Assembly: GCF_022814725.1 (NCBI RefSeq) | Contig: NZ_CP093442.1 | Location: forward strand, 1,302,001-1,366,000 | Length of the DNA: 64,000 nucleotides | Direction: 5' to 3' | From: Bdellovibrio reynosensis | GTDB taxonomy: Bacteria; Bdellovibrionota; Bdellovibrionia; Bdellovibrionales; Bdellovibrionaceae | Part shown: one piece after another, positions 35,320 through 42,272 of the stretch | Position numbering within the stretch: position 1 is the stretch's first letter | Layout of the letters: every line of letters starts with the position of its first letter | Position numbers and translations under genes: made by a program | Notes under the pieces: generated by a model | Database searches by the model: none | What the model saw: only the letters and a program-made list of their open reading frames with translations | What the model was told of the DNA's origin: nothing

Positions 35320-37842
35320 CTAAAGGCGTTTGACCCAGATCTGCAATTTGTCGTCGCTAGGAATTGAGATATCAGCTCTACAATTCTTAGTGGCTGTATC
35401 CGTAATAGTTTGAATATAGAAAGTTTTATTCGTCTGATCAGAAGCGTAAGAGAAAAAGCCTCTTAAGTGAACCACTTCATCTTCATAAGCTCCGTGAGTA
35501 CCGGAATGATTTGTACCATCCCAAAGGCGCCATCTGCAATAAACGCCGCCATCGACGGGATACATTGAGTACATAAAGACTGATACTTCGTAATCGCCAG
35601 CAGGCAAGCTTGCAAAGCGAATGGCGGGAATTTTTCCCTCTGTAGGTGCTGACGCTAAACCAGTCACAGTCGCTGCTGCGCAATCTGCATCGGCGGTCGT
35701 ATAGGAAGTGAAACTTGCAGGTGCAAGCTGCCACTGACAGTTCGTTGCTCCTAACATTGTGAGTGAACCCACTAAGGAATTTGTTGCAGGGATATTGGTG
35801 CTGCAGACAATCCCCGTTCCAGTTCCATCCGAAGTACACATTTTATTTGCCGTCATACCGGTAACGCCCAAGGTGGGAACGTTGCCAGAAGAACTACCGG
35901 TCGTTGCTACTGCGGCTGTTCCTAATCCTAAAGCCGTGCGAGCATTAGCAGCCGTTGTTGCCCCTGTTCCACCGTTGGCTATCGCTAAAACAGAAGTTCC
36001 AACAGTAGCAGCTAATGAAATGTCTAAGGACCCGAACGCCGGCGCACCACCACCAGCAGGAACGCGCAATACCTGGCTTGCTGTGCCTGCAGCCGTACTT
36101 ACTGGTGCGGCACCCGCGCCCCCGCCTAGCACCACTCCGTTTGCTGCCAGTGCTGCTGAAGACGCCATGGTTGTTCCAGAATCAAAATAAGGAATACCAC
36201 CGCTTGTGCCTGAAGTTAACCCAGTGCCACCTTTAGCAACCGTTGCTGTTGGAAGTAATGTGGCTGAAACAGTACCGGAAGAGAGGTTACTTGCATTTAA
36301 ACTTGTTAACGCGGAACCATCGACGGCCGGAAGTTTTGAATCCGCACCCAGCTTCACGATCTGATTCGCACCCGTTCCGGTATTTACATTTGCTACACCA
36401 GAAGCAATCGTGATTCCAGACACAGCAGCACTGGTATCAAATCTTAAAATACCTTTTGTCGCATAACTTGCATCGCTAGGTGCTGCACCCGTCGAGTCTG
36501 CTGAACAGTCCCAAGTTTTAGCCGTGTTATTCCATTTTAAAATTTGTCCATCAGCGCATGCCGAAGTACTTGCAGCCACTGTTTGTTTTGCAGTGCCATC
36601 GTAAAAACGCACGGCTTTCATATCAGAGTTATACCAGCTTAAACCTTTGTGACCCGCAGCAAGCACAAGGGCATCTTCTTGAACTTGAGTTAAATTTCCT
36701 AGCAATAAAGTTTTGCCTGAACTCATGGTGATATGGCCTGAAGCTAGGATATCTTCGCTTCCCATATTCAAATCACCAGTCATCGTGCCGCCAGCAAGCG
36801 GAAGTTTTGGCGCCGCTGTATCAGCAGAACTGATACGAGCATCCACTGCTGTGTTGAAATCAGACATCTGGCTTGCGGTCACACTGATATTAGAACAAAC
36901 GAAAGTGTCACTCGCCGATTGCCAGATTAATACTTGGCTTGTTGTACATTGAAGCAAACTGCTCATTTGCAGTCGATCATCTAAAGCGGTTTGTAAGCCT
37001 GTTGTTTGCGAAATTGGTAAAGAAGCTACACTCAATAAGCCTGCTACCGTGACTGATAGACCGGAACCAATTTGCACAATACCTGTTGAAGTCGTTGTCG
37101 CAACTGCCACAGCTCCACCCGTGTCCGTCACACAAGAAAAACTTGTGCCATTGGATTTTAAGACTTCTCCGGCAGCACAGGTTGGTAAGGCATTTTTAGC
37201 GAAGGTTTGAACTGTGGGATCATCTTCATTATTTGGAACTTCAGTTGCAAGATCAGTTAGTTTTGCATAGTTCGCAGCTGCGACACCACCAAGTTTATCG
37301 GCGTCTTTTGCTTTGGCTGCTTCTTGCGCCACCATCGCATACGGCACCGTGCCGACTTGATAGTAAGGTAAAATTGCTCGGGCTCCACCTGTTCCCGTAT
37401 CAAAGATTATTTTTACTTTGCGAATATCGCCAGCCGCCGGAGTATAACTTCCAGAGCACACGGTTGATTCAGAACCTTGGTGAGCTGACTGTAAAGCATT
37501 TACTGTTGCTGAAGAATTAGAAAATACCTTAAGCAAGTTTTCGCGGGATTGTTCTTGCCCTGCAGCCGCATAAACGTTCACTGCTGCTGTACCAGTGCCG
37601 ACTGAAATAGAAAAAACACCCTCTGACGTTGAAAGGTCTTTTCCTAAATGTTGTTCTTCATACAATAAACAGTTGTCAGAGCTAAGGATTTGAACTTTGA
37701 AGTCTACGTTTGCTGCTGCTAATGGTAGGTCGCTAGAGTTATCTAAAATTCTTCCAGAAATATGAACTGACTTGGGACCTTCCGCATAAGCGATGGTGGC
37801 CATCAGTAAACCGAACATAAGTATGCTATATCTCAACGTCAT
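35320..37842 (-). CDS. Phage-tail-fibre-like secreted protein (MAT-type prey-recognition fibre candidate)
   Basis: This 840-aa protein has a signal peptide (1-20, AYAEGP). Residues 25-190 form a beta-sandwich-like head with the Bdellovibrio-typical strand YQVGTVPYAMVAQEAAKA. A long low-complexity shaft follows, with phage-fibre-like repeats (TVAKGGTGLTSG, LAIANGGTGATTAANAR). The last 150 residues form a distinct, Cys- and Trp-containing globular tip (from about GATNCQWQL to the C-terminus). This head-shaft-tip order is what is known of the mosaic adhesive trimer fibres that B. bacteriovorus uses to bind prey; assignment here is by resemblance. Seven bases upstream lies a small lipoprotein gene, in an operon. 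Confidence 0.82.
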   Translation of the reverse strand: MTLRYSILMFGLLMATIAYAEGPKSVHISGRILDNSSDLPLAAANVDFKVQILSSDNCLLYEEQHLGKDLSTSEGVFSISVGTGTAAVNVYAAAGQEQSRENLLKVFSNSSATVNALQSAHQGSESTVCSGSYTPAAGDIRKVKIIFDTGTGGARAILPYYQVGTVPYAMVAQEAAKAKDADKLGGVAAANYAKLTDLATEVPNNEDDPTVQTFAKNALPTCAAGEVLKSNGTSFSCVTDTGGAVAVATTTSTGIVQIGSGLSVTVAGLLSVASLPISQTTGLQTALDDRLQMSSLLQCTTSQVLIWQSASDTFVCSNISVTASQMSDFNTAVDARISSADTAAPKLPLAGGTMTGDLNMGSEDILASGHITMSSGKTLLLGNLTQVQEDALVLAAGHKGLSWYNSDMKAVRFYDGTAKQTVAASTSACADGQILKWNNTAKTWDCSADSTGAAPSDASYATKGILRFDTSAAVSGITIASGVANVNTGTGANQIVKLGADSKLPAVDGSALTSLNASNLSSGTVSATLLPTATVAKGGTGLTSGTSGGIPYFDSGTTMASSAALAANGVVLGGGAGAAPVSTAAGTASQVLRVPAGGGAPAFGSLDISLAATVGTSVLAIANGGTGATTAANARTALGLGTAAVATTGSSSGNVPTLGVTGMTANKMCTSDGTGTGIVCSTNIPATNSLVGSLTMLGATNCQWQLAPASFTSYTTADADCAAATVTGLASAPTEGKIPAIRFASLPAGDYEVSVFMYSMYPVDGGVYCRWRLWDGTNHSGTHGAYEDEVVHLRGFFSYASDQTNKTFYIQTITDTATKNCRADISIPSDDKLQIWVKRL

Positions 37843-37849
37843 AACAGCC

Positions 37850-38125
37850 TCACATCACTTGGTAACGAATATTTAGTTCCGCGCGATACGCTCCGTCTTG
37901 AGATTGAGCTTGTTCAGAGGATGTGATTTCTCCCACGACTCCTTCAACTCTGTATTGTCCTGATTGATCCTGTGCTTGAATTTGATTCGAAGGGGAAATA
38001 GTGGCTTTTCCCTTTGCCGCAATCAAGGGTGCGACCGTTTCTTCTAAAGAAACTATCGACGCTTCCAACGAGCAGCCCGCAAGAATTCCCGACAGAATAA
38101 AAACAAAACACATTCTCAAGCGCAT
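37850..38125 (-). CDS. Small lipoprotein, operon partner of the fibre gene
   Basis: This 91-aa protein has a lipoprotein signal (GILAGCS, Cys18). The mature part has an internal repeat: QAQDQSGQYRVEG and QAQSQDGAYRAEL, the second ending in a strand NIRYQV. It precedes the fibre gene by only seven bases. A role in anchoring or exporting the fibre is a natural guess, without direct evidence. A second ATG four codons in is also possible. Confidence 0.72.
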   Translation of the reverse strand: MRLRMCFVFILSGILAGCSLEASIVSLEETVAPLIAAKGKATISPSNQIQAQDQSGQYRVEGVVGEITSSEQAQSQDGAYRAELNIRYQVM

Positions 38126-38245
38126 GTATTAGATTTATCGGGTTCCTTAGTATCGACCTTAAACTCATTACTGTTTCGTAAGACAAGTATGGAAAATCCA
38201 TGGATTTTCCCGGAATTTCCCTATGACTTTAGATAGGAGCCAATG

Positions 38246-38605
38246 CTAATCGGCTTTTCGTGACCACGGCCAGCGGCCTTCGATTTCCACTTCTAAAGAG
38301 AAGCTTAAGAACGTTCTGATGATAACAATAAGCGCGAGCACACCCAGCGATATAAAGGTGGGCTCTACGGCGACGGTACCGATGATATCCCCTGCCACGA
38401 GGAATTCTAATCCCAGCAAAATCGCTTTACCTAAAGAGCTTCGTAAATTTTCGTAGGCGTGTGGGTTCTTTGCAAAGTGTTCGCGAACATAATTCACAGT
38501 GGCGATAAGGCCGCCAATGACAATGACTAATACTCCCCACACTTCTATCACTTTAGCGAGGACATCGAGATTATGATTTATCGTAGAAAGTAGTGGCGAC
38601 TCCAT
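38246..38605 (-). CDS. DUF1622 membrane protein
   Basis: This 119-aa inner-membrane protein has three hydrophobic helices (about 17-40, 57-80 and 85-103). VIVIGGLIATVNYVRE, SLGKAILLGLEFLVAGDIIGTV and IRTFLSFSLEVEIEG are all close to the DUF1622 family pattern. Function is unknown. It is a single gene. Confidence 0.85.
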   Translation of the reverse strand: MESPLLSTINHNLDVLAKVIEVWGVLVIVIGGLIATVNYVREHFAKNPHAYENLRSSLGKAILLGLEFLVAGDIIGTVAVEPTFISLGVLALIVIIRTFLSFSLEVEIEGRWPWSRKAD

Positions 38606-38671
38606 TTTGGTATGGTAGCGCCTATGAACGATGCCGAAAGAGAATAAAATATTTCTTTGCTAACTATCATC

Positions 38672-38705
38672 AAAAAAAAGGCAGTCTTGATGACCGCCTT
38701 TTTTT
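38672..38705. terminator. Terminator at the end of a minus-strand gene
   Basis: AAAAAAAAGGC-GTC / GAC-GCCTTTTTTT forms a stem with one A-C mismatch and A/T runs on both sides. It ends the 79-aa exported gene. Confidence 0.8.
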
Positions 38706-38728
38706 GAATTCTCTTTTTTAGGAGATTA

Positions 38729-38968
38729 CTATTGGCACTGATCTTTTAGTGCTTTTTGAACGTTTTGGTAACGAGCATAGATCTCTTCGTATTGATCCAT
38801 GTACAACTCAATTTTATCTTCGTTCATTGTGCTGTTCATTTTTTCCTGAATCCAAGAAAGTTCAGCAGCAAGTTTACCTTTGTAAGAAACCAGTTGACCG
38901 CAAGAAAGAGCTGCTTGAGATACAGAAGCTGACAAAAGAATAGAAAGAGCTAAAACACAAGTTTTCAC
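38729..38968 (-). CDS. Orphan small exported helical protein
   Basis: This 79-aa protein has a signal peptide (1-19, SQAALSC). The mature part is one or two helices, rich in Tyr, Gln, Glu and Lys, with Cys at both ends (LSCGQ and DQCQ) that could close a disulfide. AGGAGAAAATC before the ATG. No family recognised. Confidence 0.72.
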   Translation of the reverse strand: MKTCVLALSILLSASVSQAALSCGQLVSYKGKLAAELSWIQEKMNSTMNEDKIELYMDQYEEIYARYQNVQKALKDQCQ

Positions 38969-39125
38969 GATTTTCTCCTAGGTTGGGCTATTTTCAGGCG
39001 CAACCTATGATAGAGGCATGAAGAAAACAAATGCTTTTTGGTTATTTTTCTTTTTTAGACAAAATCAGAGCTATTTTTCATTAAATAACAGATTTTTTTA
39101 ATTGGAGCTGCTTAGCTTCTAACTG

Positions 39126-39851
39126 TTAATAATGGAATTCCATACCCTTAAATTTGATCACGCGACGATTTTTCTCTGCCACTAAGTGGGCCCAGTTAGG
39201 GAGATTAAATCTTTGTGGGGCTGCGATCTCATAGATCTTTTTTGTGCGCACGTTTTGAATTTGAAGTGTGTATTCATACGCAATTGTGAAGCGCATGTAT
39301 TTCTTTGTTACGCCGATCACTTCAAACTTGCTATAAGCCGGAATTTTTTCATTATTTAAAACAGTGGGAAATGAATTGATCACATGATCACCGACAAGAC
39401 CGCGGCCTGTTTTTAATGTCGGGCTCATGGAAAGTTGATCTTTGATTTGGCTGAAGTTGCCAACAACAGTTCCAGGCGAAGCCCTGACACCCACTTTGAC
39501 GCTAACACCTGTGGGATAAAGATTTTCATCTAATTCTTCTAAAACGATGTTGTAAACGACATCGTTGATCTTTCCTTCTTTCATGTCATAGGTCTCAAAA
39601 GAGTTCGCGGCATTTATGCGAAAGTACTGATCCTTTTTAATCATCTTTTGTTGGTACTCAGTGAATTTTAAATCAACCTTAGAGTCACCTGTAGGCATCA
39701 TGAATTCGGGATATTTTTCGACAGTGTAAACATCTGCTTCAGCGACCAATAACAACCGTGTTCGAAGTTCGCCAAAGGTCACCGGTTCACGCTTTTCTGC
39801 GAACGCTATCGAACCTAATAGTAATAGTAATCCAAACACTATCTTTGCCAT
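39126..39851 (-). CDS. Orphan exported protein
   Basis: This 241-aa protein has a signal peptide (1-18, AFAEKRE) and a beta-rich mature part. No Cys cluster or known motif is seen. The tail is basic (KNRRVIKFKG). It is single, and I see no terminator in the AT-rich downstream gap. Function unknown. Confidence 0.7.
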   Translation of the reverse strand: MAKIVFGLLLLLGSIAFAEKREPVTFGELRTRLLLVAEADVYTVEKYPEFMMPTGDSKVDLKFTEYQQKMIKKDQYFRINAANSFETYDMKEGKINDVVYNIVLEELDENLYPTGVSVKVGVRASPGTVVGNFSQIKDQLSMSPTLKTGRGLVGDHVINSFPTVLNNEKIPAYSKFEVIGVTKKYMRFTIAYEYTLQIQNVRTKKIYEIAAPQRFNLPNWAHLVAEKNRRVIKFKGMEFHY

Positions 39852-39987
39852 GTCTTGGGCTTTGCAGAATGTATTCCAGATAATAAGAAAATTAGCTAAT
39901 TATAGAGTAAAAACTAGTGTCCATTTTTTTGACAGTATCCCCATGGTGTCACTTCCTGTTTCTAAATTTCGATGAGACCCTTCTACC

Positions 39988-40380
39988 ATGGTTGAATTAC
40001 TAAAAGACTTCCCGCCTTACGTTGTTGCCTATAAAGCCACTGGAAAAGTCTTTCAAGATGAATACGAGCGAGTTGTCATGGCCAGGGTCGATGAAGTCGC
40101 TGCTCAATATGATGCCATCAATTTTTTAGTACGGCTTGAAACTGAAATGGAAAACTATAGCGTGGCGGCGCTGATTGATTATTTGAAAATCAGTTTTAAA
40201 CATATTCATCGTTGGAATCGGATGGCGATTGTTTCAGATGAAAAGAAGGTTCGTTTATTTTACGACGCCTTAAGCCCTTTAGTTCCAGGTAAGATCATTG
40301 GCTATGAATTAAAGGATTATGACAAAGCCAAGGCTTGGGTGTCGGAACCTTTCTTGCGAGATGAAAACTGGCTAAGATAA
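39988..40380 (+). CDS. SpoIIAA-like (STAS-type) protein
   Basis: This 130-aa protein matches the SpoIIAA-like family (DUF3478 type): VVAYKATGKVFQDEYERVV near the start, INFLVRLETEMENYSVAALIDYLKI, then the strand RWNRMAIVSDEKKVR and the closing LVPGKIIGYELKDYDKAKAWV. These are small cytoplasmic proteins of unclear function. It is single. Confidence 0.83.
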   Translation: MVELLKDFPPYVVAYKATGKVFQDEYERVVMARVDEVAAQYDAINFLVRLETEMENYSVAALIDYLKISFKHIHRWNRMAIVSDEKKVRLFYDALSPLVPGKIIGYELKDYDKAKAWVSEPFLRDENWLR

Positions 40381-40390
40381 GTCGAGGTCG

Positions 40391-40454
40391 ATTCTCAACG
40401 GCCTTTCATTTATTGAGAATTATTCTCTATTAATAGCCTTCACCAAGATTCTCT
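40391..40454 (+). promoter_or_regulatory. Array of Fur-like half-sites
   Basis: ATTCTCA and TGAGAAT (inverted, 8-bp match ATTCTCAA/TTGAGAAT), then a 15-base TGAGAATTATTCTCT (7-1-7 layout close to a Fur box), then a fourth ATTCTCT at 40448. The 7-1-7 unit has only two positions off a symmetric Fur-type consensus. The nearest gene downstream is the 58-aa Cys-containing one. Fur binding is inference. Confidence 0.5.
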
Positions 40455-40481
40455 CTAATCCTAATCTTACGGAGGTGTTCA

Positions 40482-40658
40482 GTGCGTATTGTTCATCTTG
40501 TATCTGGAAGTGAATGCAAAAGTACTCTGTTGTCGGCTCATGCAATGAATCTGCTTCAAGCGCTTTTCAATAAGTCAGCTGACGCAAAAGAATTGGCTCG
40601 CTTGTGTTGCAAAGCCGGACTTTGCCCGCTTACTTTGCGCGATAAACTTAAAAAATAA
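40482..40658 (+). CDS. 58-aa Cys-containing protein behind a Fur-like site
   Basis: A GTG-started frame follows a perfect GGAGGT ribosome site with a five-base gap. The peptide begins MRIVHLVSGSECK and has four Cys residues: one near the N-terminus and a C-terminal LCCKAGLCP cluster, with a basic end (RDKLKK). It has no signal. The Cys pattern could bind metal or heme. Being placed behind an array of Fur-like half-sites suggests iron control, but this is inference. Confidence 0.62.
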   Translation: MRIVHLVSGSECKSTLLSAHAMNLLQALFNKSADAKELARLCCKAGLCPLTLRDKLKK

Positions 40659-40761
40659 TCTGCACTAATTGTGGCGCCATTGTAACTTCAGTGACGGGTA
40701 TTTAACTTATACCTGCAGTCATTTTCATGTAGAGCTTCCTCTTCTTTAAATTGGAGTTCTA

Positions 40762-41379
40762 ATGAAAAAATTAATTATTGCAGCCTTGATCATGGCGAAT
40801 CCTGCTCTTGTGTACGCAGAAAACAGACCCAATCCGCCTGCTAAAAATTCAGATGTTTATGACATCAGCGACTATGACAGCTTCAATCCCTATTTTTCAA
40901 AAGAAGAACTTAGAATCATTCGCGAATTAGCACTGCAAGAGCCGCAGTATAAGTCTTCAGAAGACCATGACAAAAAAATCGTGGTTGTCACTGAGACTGA
41001 AGATAGCTTAGGCCCTGTGACTGTTTTTGGGTTTAGCGAAAAAGAAGTGCTAGCGATGGATAACGATCCGCAAGGGGCTGCTTGTTCAGATAAGCATAAC
41101 CAAGGCGATATTTCTAATCGTTGGTGTCATGCTTACTTTGTAAAACTAGTCGACACCTATTTGCGCAAGCAGGGTTTGAATAAAAATCTTTCTGCTTTAT
41201 TGGCCGCTTCGATCTTTGTTCCCAAAGAATTTCTTTATGACAAAAATCCATCTGCTTCTGATCTGGTGATTGCCGAATATGAAGTCTTTAATCGCTTCGG
41301 GACTAAGCAGAATACCCGCCTGACAGTTTCGCTTTTTGGCGACAAGACGGTATTTTTAACCTTTCAAAAGCGGTTTTAA
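40762..41379 (+). CDS. Orphan exported protein
   Basis: This 205-aa protein has a signal peptide (1-19, VYAENRP). Two Cys residues (AACSD and RWCHAY) lie close to each other. The rest is mixed alpha/beta. No family recognised. TTGGAG before the ATG. Single. Confidence 0.7.
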   Translation: MKKLIIAALIMANPALVYAENRPNPPAKNSDVYDISDYDSFNPYFSKEELRIIRELALQEPQYKSSEDHDKKIVVVTETEDSLGPVTVFGFSEKEVLAMDNDPQGAACSDKHNQGDISNRWCHAYFVKLVDTYLRKQGLNKNLSALLAASIFVPKEFLYDKNPSASDLVIAEYEVFNRFGTKQNTRLTVSLFGDKTVFLTFQKRF

Positions 41380-41423
41380 ATTCCGAAATTGAAAAACGCT
41401 GCAGTTCATACTAGTTTAGGCCC

Positions 41424-42188
41424 ATGGCAAAAGAACCTGGCGAACTGAAATGGATTGAAGATTTGCTTCCCGAGCATCGTTACCGCCGAAAATCCATGTT
41501 CGGCGGGTTTGCCTATTACTTTGATGAAAAAATGATGCTTTTGATTTTTGAATCAAAAGACAAACGGTGGAATGGTCTTATGTTTCCAGTGGAGCATGAT
41601 CTTCAATCGCCGATTCTTAAGAAATTTCCTGAATTAACTCCGCACATGATTTTGCCTAAGTGGCTTTATCTTCCGATTTCCACCGAAGGTTTTGATGAAG
41701 TGGCAACTGAAGTTATTCGCGAAGCTTTGCGACCAAATAGCGTTTGGGGAAGTATTCCTAAGCCAAAAAATAAAAAAGGCAAAAGTAAAAAACAAGACGA
41801 AGTTTCAGAGAAAATTGATACTCGCCGTCCGCGCATGTTTTCTGATGAACCCGTTGAAGATGTTTTAAAGAAAGCCAAAAAAATTTCTGATTTAAAAAAT
41901 CTCGGTGAGGTTTCAGAAAAACAGTTCGCGCAGGTTGGTATCACCACTGCTGCTCAATTCATCAAGCTTGGCTGGAAAAAGACGATTCAGAAGCTTGCGG
42001 CCCATGATCCAAAGCACCGCCACTCCCTTTATGCCTATGCCCTGATCGGGGCCTTAACTAATACGGAGTTCTCACGAATTTCTGATGAGGAAAAGGCAGA
42101 AGCCCGGGCCTTCGTAAAATCGTTGCCTAGGGAAAAAAAGAGCCCTGCCAAAAAGAAAAAAGTGTCTAAAAAATCGACTAAGAAATGA
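41424..42188 (+). CDS. TfoX N- and C-domain protein
   Basis: This 254-aa protein combines a TfoX N-terminal-like domain (KSMFGGFAYYFDEKMMLLIFE, about 23-110) with a TfoX C-terminal domain (about 155-235) in the form ISDLKNLGEVSEKQFAQVGI and AYALIGALTN. A lysine-rich tail (last 15 residues) may contact nucleic acid. TfoX/Sxy proteins activate competence in some bacteria, but many members have no proven role. It is single; no other competence gene is nearby. Confidence 0.85.
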   Translation: MAKEPGELKWIEDLLPEHRYRRKSMFGGFAYYFDEKMMLLIFESKDKRWNGLMFPVEHDLQSPILKKFPELTPHMILPKWLYLPISTEGFDEVATEVIREALRPNSVWGSIPKPKNKKGKSKKQDEVSEKIDTRRPRMFSDEPVEDVLKKAKKISDLKNLGEVSEKQFAQVGITTAAQFIKLGWKKTIQKLAAHDPKHRHSLYAYALIGALTNTEFSRISDEEKAEARAFVKSLPREKKSPAKKKKVSKKSTKK

Positions 42189-42272
42189 ATAATCTTAGAG
42201 AATTTTCCTTTTCTTAGGGGTTATTCAAGTTCCCTCTTGCGCCCCAGGGGATGAACTGGCTAATTACTGCCT

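Noticed and set aside
35759-36190. 143-codon frame opposite the fibre shaft
   Set aside because: Pro/Ala/Val-rich mirror of the low-complexity shaft; antisense of a repeat-rich gene stays open by composition.
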